Source: Acidovorax sp. NB1 (GTDB lineage Bacteria > Pseudomonadota > Gammaproteobacteria > Burkholderiales > Burkholderiaceae_C). From it: a stretch of DNA of 64,000 nt. Shown here piece by piece: positions 46,452 to 55,251 of this stretch. The notes beneath the pieces are model-generated. The model was not told the origin of the DNA, did not search any database, and saw only the letters and a list, made by a program, of their open reading frames with translations. A program made the translations under genes and the position numbers. Numbering within the stretch: the first letter of the stretch is position 1; each line of letters opens with the position of its first letter. The DNA lies in contig NZ_BJHU01000013.1 in the NCBI RefSeq assembly GCF_005405905.1, forward strand, positions 310,001-374,000, in the 5' to 3' direction.

Positions 46452-47353
46452 CGCAGAAACCCCAGGGCAAAAGGCAGGCTCACCACGCCCAGCAGGGTGG
46501 ACAGCGTCACCAGCCCCGCCACATAGGGCCCGTTGTAGCCCATGCGGGCTGCGAGCACATAGCAGGTTGACGCCGTAGGCAGGGCCGAGAAGGCCAGCAG
46601 CACGGTGGTCTGCACCGGGTCCAGCCCAAACAGCCGCGCCAGCGCAAAGGCCAGCAGGGGCTGCACCAGGTGGCGGATGGACAGCACCGCCACGCTCAGC
46701 GCCTTGCCGCGTGTGAGCAGGCCAAACTGCAGGCCGGCGCCGGCGGCCATCAGCCCCAGCGCCAGCGATGCGGCGCTGATGCGGCTGACGGTGGGCACGG
46801 CCCACTCCGGAATCTGAAAACCCAGCAGGTTGGCCGCCAGGCCCGACCCTGTGGCAATGATCAGCGGGTTGCGCACCAGCTCGCGCGCAAAACTGTGCTG
46901 GCCCTGCCGCGCCATGGGCCACACGGCGGCCACGTTGAACAGCGGCACACACACGCCGATCAGCACGGCAATCATCAAAAGGCCCTGCGTGCCCGCCAGC
47001 CGCTCGGCAATCGCCAGGCCAATGAAGGAGTTGAAGCGGAACGCCACCTGTGCGCTGGCCGCATGGTCCCGCGCATCGATGTGTTTGCCGAGCCAGGGCC
47101 AGTGCGGCAGGCTGTAGGCCAGCGCAATGCCGATCACGCCCGACAGCATGCCCGCGCCGATCAGCCCCGATGCGGCGCTGATGTCCACCGGGCTCTTGAC
47201 GATGGACTGGAACAGCAGCACCGGAAAGAGCAGGTAGTACACCAGGCTTTCCACCGGCTGCCAGACCGAGCGGTTGAGGGCGGTGTAGCGGCAGATCAGG
47301 TAGCCGCACAGGATGAGGGAGAAGTCGGGGAGCAGGAGCTGGGCGTAGTTCAC
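46448..47353 (-). CDS. AEC family transporter (auxin efflux carrier-like)
   Basis: A 301-residue inner-membrane protein with about ten helices in a symmetrical arrangement. The family-typical N-terminal LLLPDFSLILCGYLICRYT, a middle LIGVCVPLFNVAAVWPMARQ and the C-terminal FSALPTASTCYVLAARMGYNG are present. AEC transporters export small organic acids such as malonate or malate-like anions. The start is GTG at 47353. It is translationally coupled to the downstream esterase gene. The substrate is unknown. Confidence 0.85.
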   Translation of the reverse strand: MNYAQLLLPDFSLILCGYLICRYTALNRSVWQPVESLVYYLLFPVLLFQSIVKSPVDISAASGLIGAGMLSGVIGIALAYSLPHWPWLGKHIDARDHAASAQVAFRFNSFIGLAIAERLAGTQGLLMIAVLIGVCVPLFNVAAVWPMARQGQHSFARELVRNPLIIATGSGLAANLLGFQIPEWAVPTVSRISAASLALGLMAAGAGLQFGLLTRGKALSVAVLSIRHLVQPLLAFALARLFGLDPVQTTVLLAFSALPTASTCYVLAARMGYNGPYVAGLVTLSTLLGVVSLPFALGFLR

Positions 47354-47479
47354 GCTGCCGAGAATACTTGATGCGCGGCAAGGCCTTGGGGTTAGCCCTT
47401 ATGTGGAATCCGCAGGGCGCCAACGCGGTGGTTGCGCATACCATCGGCGCTGTTTGTTACCCGCACGAAGGAGAACTCC

Positions 47480-48445
47480 ATGCATCGTCGTCAATGGCTT
47501 GCGCTGACCGTACTGGCTGCCGCAGCAGGCACCGCTGCCGCCCAAGGCTATCCCAACAAGGTGATCAAGCTGCAGGTGCCGTTTGCACCCGGTGGCACCA
47601 CCGACATCATTGCGCGCGTGATCGCCGACCCCTTGGGCAAGGCCCTGGGCCAGAGCGTGATCGTGGAGAACAAGGCCGGTGGTGGCGGCATCGTGGGCGC
47701 GGCCGAAACGGCCCGCTCGGCGCCCGACGGCTACACGCTGGGCGTGGCCACCGTGTCCACCACGGCGGCCAACCCGGCCATCAACCCCAAGACGCCATAC
47801 AACCCGCTGACGGACTTCACGCCCATCATCAACATCGCGGCCACCCCCAACATCATTGCGGTGCACCCCAGCTTCCCGGCCAAGGACTACAAGGCCTTTG
47901 TGGCCGAAGTCAAGAAGTCGCCAGGCAAGTATTCGTACTCGTCCTCCGGCACGGGCGGCATCGGTCACCTGCAGATGGAGCTGTACAAGAACCTCTCGGG
48001 CACCTTTGTGACCCACATCCCCTACCGTGGTGCGGGCCCCGCCCTCAACGACACGGTGGCGGGCCAGGTGCCCATGATTTTTGATAACCTGCCTTCTGCC
48101 CTGCCTTTCATCAAGGAAAACCGCCTGGTGCCCATCGTGGTGGCCGCCCCCCAGCGCGTGGCAGCCTTGCCCAACACGCCAACGTTCAAGGAACTGGGCC
48201 TGGAGCCCGTGAACCGCATGGCCTACTACGGCATCGTGGGCCCCAAGGGCCTGCCCAAGGACGTGGTGGACAAGATCAACGCCGCCGTGCGCACGGCATT
48301 GCAAGACCCGGCCGTGAAGAAGCGCATCGAAGACACCGGCTCCCTCGTGATCGGCAACACGCCCGAGCAGTTTGCCGAGCAGATCAAGGCCGAGTTCGCG
48401 GTCTACAAGGATGTGGTGGTCAAGCAGAAGCTGACGCTCGAATAA
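47480..48445 (+). CDS. Tripartite tricarboxylate transporter substrate-binding protein (Bug/TctC)
   Basis: A 321-residue periplasmic binding protein of the Bug/TctC family for small carboxylates. The signal peptide has a twin-arginine-like start (HRRQWLAL) and ends near TAAAQG. The mature protein begins [19 protein letters not shown], with the family's APGG..D substrate-carboxylate loop and [15 protein letters not shown] stands before the ATG. No tctA or tctB is near, as is usual for the expanded Bug families of this group. A strong terminator follows at 48466-48496. Confidence 0.92.
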   Translation: MHRRQWLALTVLAAAAGTAAAQGYPNKVIKLQVPFAPGGTTDIIARVIADPLGKALGQSVIVENKAGGGGIVGAAETARSAPDGYTLGVATVSTTAANPAINPKTPYNPLTDFTPIINIAATPNIIAVHPSFPAKDYKAFVAEVKKSPGKYSYSSSGTGGIGHLQMELYKNLSGTFVTHIPYRGAGPALNDTVAGQVPMIFDNLPSALPFIKENRLVPIVVAAPQRVAALPNTPTFKELGLEPVNRMAYYGIVGPKGLPKDVVDKINAAVRTALQDPAVKKRIEDTGSLVIGNTPEQFAEQIKAEFAVYKDVVVKQKLTLE

Positions 48446-48465
48446 GCGCTGCACCTCGACACTCC

Positions 48466-48496
48466 AAAGCCGCCCCTTCGCCCGGGCGGCTTTTTT
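48466..48496 (+). terminator. Intrinsic terminator before xerD
   Basis: AAAGCCGCCC (48466-48475) and GGGCGGCTTT (48484-48493) form a 10-base stem with an eight-base loop, followed by more T. It terminates the Bug gene and lies only 18 bases before the xerD ATG, leaving no obvious room for a conventional xerD leader. Confidence 0.9.
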
Positions 48497-48514
48497 ACGT
48501 GCTATCGTTTTTGT

Positions 48515-49414
48515 ATGCTTGCTGCCAGCCTGAACGCCATCGATGCCTTTGTGGACGCCTTGTGGCTGGAGGACGGCCTCTCGCGCAACACGCTGGCGGC
48601 CTATCGGCGCGACCTTACGCTGTACGCCCAGTGGCTGGCGGCCCAGCAGCCCGCGCTGGCGCTGGACGACACGGCCGAGCTGCACCTCAACGCCTACTTT
48701 GCCGCCCGCCATGCGGAAACCCGCGCCACCTCGGCCAACCGGCGGCTCACGGTGCTGCGCCGCTATTTTCACTGGGCACTGCGCGAGCGGCGCATCACCG
48801 CCGACCCCACGCTGCGGCTGCAGGCCGCGCGCCAGCCCCTGCGGGTGCCCAAGACCTTGTCGCAGGCCCAGGTAGAGGCTTTGCTCAACGCGCCCGATCT
48901 GGGCAACCCCCTGGGCCTGCGCGACCGCACCATGCTGGAGCTGATGTACGCCAGCGGCCTGCGCGTGACCGAGCTGGTCACGCTTAAGACCTTCCAGCTC
49001 GGGCTGAACGAAGGCGTGCTGCGGGTGATGGGCAAGGGCTGCAAAGAGCGCCTGGTGCCGTTTGGCGATGAGGCACATGCCTGGCTGGAGCGCTACCTGC
49101 ACGAGGCGCGCGGCGCCATCCTGGGCGGGCAGCAGACCGATGATCTGTTTGTGACCCAGCGCGGCAGCGGCATGACGCGGGCGATGTTCTGGGTCATCGT
49201 CAAAAAATGGGCGCAGGTGGCGGCCATCACCGTGCCGCTGTCCCCGCACACGCTGCGCCACGCGTTTGCCACCCACCTGCTCAACCATGGTGCCGACCTG
49301 CGCGTGGTGCAGCTGCTGCTGGGTCATGCCGACATCTCGACCACCACCATCTACACCCACGTGGCGCGCGAGCGGCTCAAATCGCTGCATGCCCAGCACC
49401 ATCCGCGTGGATGA
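48515..49414 (+). CDS. xerD: Site-specific tyrosine recombinase XerD
   Basis: XerD acts with XerC at dif to resolve chromosome dimers. The 299-residue protein has the core-binding domain (residues 1-100) and catalytic domain with Arg150 (ASGLRVTE), Lys174, His245 and Arg248 (LSPHTLRHAFATHLL), His271 (LLLGHADISTT) and Tyr280 (IYTHV). The length and these features fit the housekeeping enzyme rather than an integrase of a mobile element. No ribosome site is visible before the ATG, which follows a terminator by 18 bases. Confidence 0.95.
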   Translation: MLAASLNAIDAFVDALWLEDGLSRNTLAAYRRDLTLYAQWLAAQQPALALDDTAELHLNAYFAARHAETRATSANRRLTVLRRYFHWALRERRITADPTLRLQAARQPLRVPKTLSQAQVEALLNAPDLGNPLGLRDRTMLELMYASGLRVTELVTLKTFQLGLNEGVLRVMGKGCKERLVPFGDEAHAWLERYLHEARGAILGGQQTDDLFVTQRGSGMTRAMFWVIVKKWAQVAAITVPLSPHTLRHAFATHLLNHGADLRVVQLLLGHADISTTTIYTHVARERLKSLHAQHHPRG

Positions 49415-49481
49415 AGGGAGATGGAGGCCCGCTGGGTTGTCCAAGTCTGTATTCCTCACAACAACACAAGGAGACAAGAGC

Positions 49482-50444
49482 ATGAAGAAACTGGTTGCAG
49501 GCACGTTGCTGCTGGGGTTGGCCACCCTGTCCATGGCCCAGGGCTGGCCTTCGGCCAAGCCCATCCGCCTCATCGTGGGGTACCCGCCGGGCGGCGGTAT
49601 CGACTTTGCCGCCCGCACCGTGCAGGTGCCTTTGCAGGAGGTGCTCAAGCAGCAGATCGTGGTGGACTACAAGCCGGGCGCTGGCGGCATGCTGGCCGCC
49701 ACCGAACTCACGCGCGCAGCGCCGGACGGGTACACCCTCCTGCTCGCCAACACCGGGCCGTTTGCCATCGCGCCCTACCTGCAGCGCAAGATGCCCTACG
49801 AGCCGCTCAAGCAGTTCACGTATGTCGGCCAGATCAGCCAGGGCAGCTACATCGCCGTGACACGCCTGGATCACCCGGCCAAGGACCTCAAGGACTGGGT
49901 GGCGTGGGCCAAGGCCAATGCGGGCAAGGTGAACTTTGCCTCGGGCGGCGCGGGCACGTCCACACACCTCAACGGCGAACTCATGAACCAGGCCACGGGC
50001 CTCGATGTGACACATGTGCCGTACAAAGGCAGCGCGCCCGCGGTGCAGGATTTGATTGGCGGCCAGACGCAGCTGCTCATTGATGCGGGGCCGGTGCTGC
50101 TGCCGCAGATCAAGGGCGGCAAGCTCAAGGCGCTGGCCGTGACCGGGCCCCGGCGCGACCCGCAACTGCCCGATGTGCCCACGGTGGGCGAGCTGGGCTT
50201 TGCCGCCATGGAGTCGGTGGGCTTCCAGGGCCTGGTCGGCCCGGCCGGCCTGCCCAAGGAGGTGGTGGACAAGCTGGCCGCCGAGCTGGCCAAGGTGCTG
50301 GCGCAGGCGGATGTGAAGGCCAAGTTCGCATCCACGGGTTCCGAAGTACATTCGCTGGGCCCTGTGGAGTTCTTCAGCTTCGTGAAGGGCGAGAATGAGA
50401 AATGGGCCCGGCTCATCCGCGAGCGCAAGCTCGAACTCGATTGA
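49482..50444 (+). CDS. Tripartite tricarboxylate transporter substrate-binding protein (Bug/TctC), second
   Basis: A 320-residue Bug/TctC periplasmic binding protein. The signal peptide MKKLVAGTLLLGLATLSMA-Q is standard Sec type. The mature start is SAKPIRLIVGYPPGGGIDFAAR, with YPPGGGID as the carboxylate loop and DYKPGAGG. AAGGAG is found before the ATG. It is followed after 36 bases by a third family member. The chosen ATG excludes a long upstream frame that overlaps xerD. Confidence 0.92.
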   Translation: MKKLVAGTLLLGLATLSMAQGWPSAKPIRLIVGYPPGGGIDFAARTVQVPLQEVLKQQIVVDYKPGAGGMLAATELTRAAPDGYTLLLANTGPFAIAPYLQRKMPYEPLKQFTYVGQISQGSYIAVTRLDHPAKDLKDWVAWAKANAGKVNFASGGAGTSTHLNGELMNQATGLDVTHVPYKGSAPAVQDLIGGQTQLLIDAGPVLLPQIKGGKLKALAVTGPRRDPQLPDVPTVGELGFAAMESVGFQGLVGPAGLPKEVVDKLAAELAKVLAQADVKAKFASTGSEVHSLGPVEFFSFVKGENEKWARLIRERKLELD

Positions 50445-50456
50445 TAGATTCACCGA

Positions 50457-50478
50457 CCGCCTGATGGCGGCTTCTTTT
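50457..50478 (+). terminator. Small terminator-like hairpin between two Bug genes
   Basis: CCGCC (50457-50461) and GGCGG (50466-50470) form a five-base GC stem with a TGAT loop, followed by CTTCTTTT. It is weak by size but GC-only, and it lies three bases before the next ATG. It may limit read-through or pause transcription. Confidence 0.45.
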
Positions 50479-50480
50479 CG

Positions 50481-51470
50481 ATGACCCACTTACCCCCGCT
50501 GTCCCGCCGCGTCCTCCTTGCCACCGCCGCGCTGGCCCTTGCACCAGCCATGGCTTTGGCGCAGTCCTGGCCCACGGCCAAGCCGATCCGCATTGTGGTG
50601 GCCTACCCGGCGGGCGGTGTGAGCGACAACGTGGCGCGTGCCCTGGCAGACAAGCTGGCCGTGCAACTGGGCACGCCGGTGGTCATCGAGAACAAGGCCG
50701 GTGCCAGTGGCAGCCTGGGCGTGGATGCCGTCGCCAAGGCGGCGCCAGATGGCTACACCCTGGGCTTTGCGGCGGTGAGCCCGCTGGCGCTCAACCCGCA
50801 CCTGGGCAAGTCGCCGTTCGACCCGCAAAAAGACATTGCCCCGGTGGTGAGCGTGATGTATTCGCCCGTGCTGCTGCTGGGCACATCCGCCAGCAAGGCG
50901 GCAGATTTCAAGGACTTGCTGGCCACCGCGCAGGCGAAGCCTGGGGCCGTGCGCTGGGCGACTTCGGGGCAGGCGTCGCTGGGCCACATCATGCTGGAGC
51001 AGATCGCGGGCAAGAGCCAGGTGCAGATCACCCACGTGCCCTACAAGGGCGGTGGCCAGCAGATGAACGACGCGCTGGGCGGGCAGTACGAAGTGCTGTC
51101 CACCAACGCGGGGCCAGCCGTGCTGCAGCACATCAAGGCGGGCAAGCTCAAGCCGCTGGCGGTGGGGGCGCCTGCGCGGCTTGATTCACTGCCGCAGGTG
51201 CCCACGCTGGCCGAGCTGGGCCAGCCCGCTGCCAACCTGTCGTCGCTGTTCGGCTTCTATGCGCCCGCGCAGACGCCCGCGGCCATGCTCGACCGTATCA
51301 ATGCCGAGGTGAACAAGGCGCTCGCCCAGCCAGATATCCGCAGCAAGCTGGAAGCCACCGACAACGTGCCCACAGGCGGTACGGCGGCCGAGTTTGCGCG
51401 CCAGATTGCGCAAGAGTCGGAGAACAACGCGCGCATCATCCGCGCGGCGGGCATCCAGGCCAGCAACTGA
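50481..51470 (+). CDS. Tripartite tricarboxylate transporter substrate-binding protein (Bug/TctC), third
   Basis: A 329-residue Bug/TctC family protein. The signal peptide starts LSRRVLLATAALALAPAMALA-Q, with a twin-arginine-like motif. The mature protein begins PTAKPIRIVVAYPAGGVSDNVAR, with the carboxylate-binding YPAGG..D loop and VIENKAGASG. No good ribosome site precedes the ATG, and a small hairpin ends two bases before it. A strong terminator (51500-51527) follows. It is about the same size as the two preceding Bug proteins but clearly diverged. Confidence 0.92.
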   Translation: MTHLPPLSRRVLLATAALALAPAMALAQSWPTAKPIRIVVAYPAGGVSDNVARALADKLAVQLGTPVVIENKAGASGSLGVDAVAKAAPDGYTLGFAAVSPLALNPHLGKSPFDPQKDIAPVVSVMYSPVLLLGTSASKAADFKDLLATAQAKPGAVRWATSGQASLGHIMLEQIAGKSQVQITHVPYKGGGQQMNDALGGQYEVLSTNAGPAVLQHIKAGKLKPLAVGAPARLDSLPQVPTLAELGQPAANLSSLFGFYAPAQTPAAMLDRINAEVNKALAQPDIRSKLEATDNVPTGGTAAEFARQIAQESENNARIIRAAGIQASN

Positions 51471-51499
51471 GAGTTTGTGCTTTCTCCATAACCAAACAA

Positions 51500-51527
51500 A
51501 AAGGGCCCTGGATGACCAGGGCCCTTT
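51500..51527 (+). terminator. Intrinsic bidirectional terminator
   Basis: AAAGGGCCCTGG (51500-51511) and CCAGGGCCCTTT (51516-51527) form a 12-base stem with a four-base ATGA loop. It stands between the third Bug gene and the convergent EAL-HDOD gene and can serve both directions, as A-runs and T-runs flank it. Confidence 0.9.
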
Positions 51528-51572
51528 GACTTTGGGCGGCTGCGGCGGCCATGCGCGCCACAGGCCGGTGCG

Positions 51573-52853
51573 TCACTCCTCGTTGAGGCTTTCGGCCCAG
51601 GTCAGCGCCTGAAGGTGGGCCCAGTTGACCTGGCGGTTGGACAGGTGCAGCGCGTCAGCGTTCTTGGCAAAGGCCACTTCATCACCACTCTCACAAGCCT
51701 TGGTCAGCTCCAGGAAGGGCGCAAACACACCGGTGCCGCGCAGCAGGGCGTCCATCACGGGCTCGGGCAGGGCCACTGACTCCAGTGCCTTCTCCAGTGG
51801 CACGTTCAGCATGGTATCGAGCAATGAGAACACGCCCACCACAAAGGCGTTGTCGCAGTCTTCAGGCGGCAGCAACTCGGCGGCCAGCAGCTCCATCAGG
51901 CGGCCACGGACCACGGCGGTCTGGCCCACAGCCGGTGGCGCACCACCAGCGCGCGAGGTGGTCATCAAAAGTGCCGCCCAGCGGAACAGTTTTTTCAGGC
52001 CCAGGATCATCACCGCGTGGCGGAACGAGGTGATCTCGCACGACAGGCCAAAACCCGACGAGTTGATGAAACGCAGCAGGTTGAAAGACAGGGTGGGGTC
52101 TTTCTTGAGCAGGTCTTCGATCTCGGCCGTGCTGGCCTGTTTGCGCACCAGGTTGATGAGCTGGATGATCGTGGCCTGCGAGGGGCGGATGGTGGTGGCC
52201 TTGACCAGCGAGGGCAGGGCGAACCAGTAGCCCTGGAACAGCTTCACGCCCAGGCCCTTCATCAGCTCGTACTGCTCGGCCGTTTCCACCTTTTCGGCCA
52301 CCAGGGTGGCTTTGCTGTGGGTGGTGGCAAACTTGACCAGCGGCGCGGCCAGCTCAGGTTTGAAGGCCTGCATGTCCAGCTTGATGAAGGCTGCCAGGGG
52401 CAGCCAGCTGGTGTAGGCACGCTTGAGGGCCTGCTGGTCAAACGCCAGGCGGAAGCCTCGGGTGCGCAGGGCCTCCAGCGTGGGCAGGCGACCTTCGATT
52501 TCCTCGGGCGTGGCGCCATCGGGCAAGGGCGGGACTTCAAGCACCACCTTTTCGGGGTGGATCAGCTCCAGGTGGCCGCCCGAGAGGCTGTCGTGCGTGC
52601 AGTTGATGAACACCGTCTTCTTGCCCACCAGGGCCTCGGTGCCCGCGTAGGACAGGGCGTTGAACAGCAGGGCGGCGTCGCTGGCGGCGGTGTGCGAGTC
52701 GGAGGCCGTGGAGCGGTCAAACAGTTCGTAGCCATAAACCGCTCTGCTTTCGTCCACGATGGCCTGGCGGGCAATGATGGCGAGGTTCTCGTCCACCGGC
52801 TCCACCGCTGGGGATGCAGCGTCCGGGGTGTCTTGTTCAGGTGTGCTCGACAT
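51573..52853 (-). CDS. EAL-HDOD signalling protein (YuxH type), copy A
   Basis: A 426-residue protein with an N-terminal degenerate EAL domain (about residues 22-215) and a C-terminal HDOD domain (about 220-410). The EAL motif is YELF (residues 42-45), and catalytic metal ligands are missing from the corresponding positions, so c-di-GMP hydrolysis is unlikely. HDOD domains lack the HD metal site and serve as signalling or scaffold modules. The protein is clearly homologous, throughout its length, to the gene immediately upstream, so the two arose by tandem duplication. Related proteins affect motility, chemotaxis or stress signalling. No DNA-binding region is seen. Confidence 0.85.
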   Translation of the reverse strand: MSSTPEQDTPDAASPAVEPVDENLAIIARQAIVDESRAVYGYELFDRSTASDSHTAASDAALLFNALSYAGTEALVGKKTVFINCTHDSLSGGHLELIHPEKVVLEVPPLPDGATPEEIEGRLPTLEALRTRGFRLAFDQQALKRAYTSWLPLAAFIKLDMQAFKPELAAPLVKFATTHSKATLVAEKVETAEQYELMKGLGVKLFQGYWFALPSLVKATTIRPSQATIIQLINLVRKQASTAEIEDLLKKDPTLSFNLLRFINSSGFGLSCEITSFRHAVMILGLKKLFRWAALLMTTSRAGGAPPAVGQTAVVRGRLMELLAAELLPPEDCDNAFVVGVFSLLDTMLNVPLEKALESVALPEPVMDALLRGTGVFAPFLELTKACESGDEVAFAKNADALHLSNRQVNWAHLQALTWAESLNEE

Positions 52854-52962
52854 GGGGTCTGCTGTAGTGAAAGGCTAGTTCTTGGCGATTCTAGACCCCC
52901 GTGGCCTTGCCGCGAACCAATAGATGGCAGCAGGCCGCGCTGCTGCGCTGGCAGGGGCCGGA

Positions 52963-54231
52963 TCAGTCGCCCAGGTGGTCTGCCCAGGCCAGCGCCTGCA
53001 GGTGGGCAAAGTTGATTTGCTGGCTGGTGAGGTGCAGCAGCCCGGCTGTGCGGTCGAAAACGGCATCGTCGCTTGACTCACAAGCTTCGGCCAGCGTGAG
53101 CAGGTCGCCCAGGAAGCCTTCGCGGCGCAGCAGCGCTGCTGCCACGGGTTCGGGCACGTTCAGCAGGCCCAGGGCGGACTCCATGGGCATTGACAGCATC
53201 ACGTCCAGCAGCGAGAAGATACCGACCACAAAGGCCTGATCGGCTTCTTCGGGGGGGAGGGTCTCCAGCGCCAGCAGTTCCATGAGGCGGCCCCGCACCA
53301 CGGCCGTCTGGCCAACTGACGAAGGCGTGCCCCCGGCGCGCGAGGCCGTGAGCAGCAGCGCCGCCCAGCGGAACAGTTTTTTTAGGCCCATGAGCATCAC
53401 GGCCTGGCGGAAGGAGGTGATCTCGCGCGACAGGCCGAAACCTGCTGAGTTGATCAGGCGCATGAGGTTGAAGGCCAGGCCTGCATCCTTCTTGAGGGTT
53501 TCCTCGATGTCGTCGGTACTCGCCTGTTTGCGCACCTGGTTGATGAGTTCGATGATGCTGGCCTGCGAGGGCGCGAGCAGTTTGGCTTCCACCAGAGAGG
53601 GCCGCGCAAACCAGTAGCCCTGGAACATCTGCACGCCCTGGCTGGACACCATGTCGTACTGCTGTGCGGTTTCGACCTTTTCAGCGATCAGCTCGGCCTG
53701 AGAGTTGCGCCCCGCATAGCTGATGAGCACTGCCAGCTGGTCCGGCGCCAGCACGGAGAGGTCGAGCTTGATGTAGTCGGCCAGTGGCAACCAGGGCGCG
53801 TAGGCCGATTGCAGCACCGTGTGGTTGAACGCCAGGTGAAAGCCGCGGTCGCGCAGCCCGGCCAGGATGGGCATGCGGGTGGCGACTTCTTCGGCGGCAG
53901 CATGGCCCAGGGGTGGGATCTCCAGCACCACCTTGTCGGGGTCCACCAGCTCCAGGTGGCCGCCCGAGAGGCTTTCGTGCGTGCAGTTCACAAAGATGAG
54001 CTTCTTGCCCACCAGCTCTTCGGTGCCCGCATGCGAGAGCGCCGTGAAGACCAGGATCACATCGGTGGCCGCCGTGTGCGCCGCGCCGCTGCGCGAGCGG
54101 TTGAACAGCTCGTAGCCCACCACCACCTGCTGTGCGTTCACGATGGCTTGCCGCGCAATCATGGCGACCGAGGACTGGTTGCCAGGAGGCGGGGGCGTGA
54201 GGGAGAGCCCGGGGGAGGTGGGTGAAGTCAT
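52963..54231 (-). CDS. EAL-HDOD signalling protein (YuxH type), copy B
   Basis: A 422-residue protein homologous to the downstream gene along its full length. It has the same degenerate EAL region (GYELFNRS, near residue 39), the same HDOD region with LIRLINSAGFGLSREITSFRQAV-like sequence and a shared C-terminal LHLTSQQINFAHLQALAWAD. It begins at ATG 54231 and lies 109 bases upstream of copy A on the same strand. The pair differ mainly in the short N-terminal tail. They are probably co-expressed and may form heteromers, which is inference. Confidence 0.85.
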   Translation of the reverse strand: MTSPTSPGLSLTPPPPGNQSSVAMIARQAIVNAQQVVVGYELFNRSRSGAAHTAATDVILVFTALSHAGTEELVGKKLIFVNCTHESLSGGHLELVDPDKVVLEIPPLGHAAAEEVATRMPILAGLRDRGFHLAFNHTVLQSAYAPWLPLADYIKLDLSVLAPDQLAVLISYAGRNSQAELIAEKVETAQQYDMVSSQGVQMFQGYWFARPSLVEAKLLAPSQASIIELINQVRKQASTDDIEETLKKDAGLAFNLMRLINSAGFGLSREITSFRQAVMLMGLKKLFRWAALLLTASRAGGTPSSVGQTAVVRGRLMELLALETLPPEEADQAFVVGIFSLLDVMLSMPMESALGLLNVPEPVAAALLRREGFLGDLLTLAEACESSDDAVFDRTAGLLHLTSQQINFAHLQALAWADHLGD

Positions 54232-54333
54232 GGGGGGAGTATGGAAGAAAGAGGGGCCGGTGTCTGCGGCGACCTGTGGCGGCCTGCACAGCGAATTTTA
54301 AAAGCCCGAGCCAGTTCGGCTGTAACCAGAAGA

Positions 54334-55137
54334 TCAGAGCTGCTGCAGCCAGCGCAGTTCGTTGTCGGTAAAACCTGCCTTGCGGCGGGCGGTTTCGTTG
54401 AATGGCGGCTTCAGGCGCGGGGCCTCGTATTGTGCGACCAGGGTGCCGTAGTGGGTTTCGGGGTCGTGCCCCGCACGCTCGCACAGCCAGCGGTACCAGT
54501 GGTTGCCGATGGCCACGTGGCCGACTTCGTCGCGCAGGATGATGTCCAGGATGGCCACCGCCGCCAGCGCATCGGGTGCGCCCACCTGGCGCAGCTTGGC
54601 CTGAATCTGGGGCGTGGCGTCCAGCCCGCGAGCCTCCAGCGTGCGCGGCACCAGGGCCATGCGGGCCAGGATGTCGTGGCTGGTCTTCTCGCACATGGTC
54701 CACAAGCCCTGGTGGGCTGGGAAGTCGCCGTAGTCATGCCCCAGGCTGCGCAGGTGGTCGCGCAGCAGCCTGAAATGCCGTGCCTCCTCGGCCGCGACCA
54801 GCACCCAGTCAAGGTAATAGGCCTGTGGCATGCCGCCGAAGCGCCACACGGCGTCCAGCGCCAGGTTGATGGCGTTGAATTCGATGTGGGCAATTGCGTG
54901 GATCAGCACTGCGCGGCCTTCGGGGGTAGCAGGCGAGCGCCGGGCCACATCCGTATGGCGCCGCAATTCCGGCCGCGCGGGGCGGCCGGGCAGGTCGTGC
55001 GCGTTGCTGGGCGGGGTGGGGGTATTGTCTGCTATCGAAAGCGTAGCTGCTTGGGTATACAGGTCCAGCGCAGCGGCCGCTTTTTGTTCAGGGTCTGCAA
55101 GGCACAAGACCTGCAGTGCACGTTGGCGAAGCTCCAT
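54334..55137 (-). CDS. Ferritin-like DUF455 protein
   Basis: A 267-residue helical protein of the DUF455 ferritin-like family. Possible di-metal ligands are in HAIAHIEFNAINLALDAVWR, VAAEEARHFRLLRDHL and DIILRDEVGHVAIGNHWYRW, the E..H pattern of ferritin-like carboxylate sites. The function is unknown. The ATG at 55137 excludes a non-conserved extension. A dispersed repeat (55029-55088) is translated in frame near the N-terminus, at about residues 17-37, giving the segment AALDLYTQAATLSIAD. The gene is divergent from the gamma carbonic anhydrase gene. Confidence 0.85.
   Translation of the reverse strand: MELRQRALQVLCLADPEQKAAAALDLYTQAATLSIADNTPTPPSNAHDLPGRPARPELRRHTDVARRSPATPEGRAVLIHAIAHIEFNAINLALDAVWRFGGMPQAYYLDWVLVAAEEARHFRLLRDHLRSLGHDYGDFPAHQGLWTMCEKTSHDILARMALVPRTLEARGLDATPQIQAKLRQVGAPDALAAVAILDIILRDEVGHVAIGNHWYRWLCERAGHDPETHYGTLVAQYEAPRLKPPFNETARRKAGFTDNELRWLQQL
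55029..55088 (-). repeat. Dispersed repeat inside DUF455 gene
   Basis: The plus-strand copy reads CTGCTATC, a spacer, GTAGCTGCTTGGGTAT, another spacer, GCGCAGCGGCCGC and TTTTTG. It is translated in frame near the N-terminus of the ferritin-like protein. The block order is the same as in the permease copy. Confidence 0.65.
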
Positions 55138-55251
55138 CCTTACAATTCTAGGCCGTTGCCAACGGTGCCCACAGACGCGTGGCGCCACTGGCTGGCGCTT
55201 CCCCCATTCCAAAACGCAGGCCCGGATGCCTGCCCCCACGGAGACTTTTGC

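Noticed and set aside
48515-49414. Tyrosine recombinase as a sign of an integrated mobile element
   Set aside because: Length, catalytic residues and context fit housekeeping XerD; no attachment repeats or phage genes are nearby.
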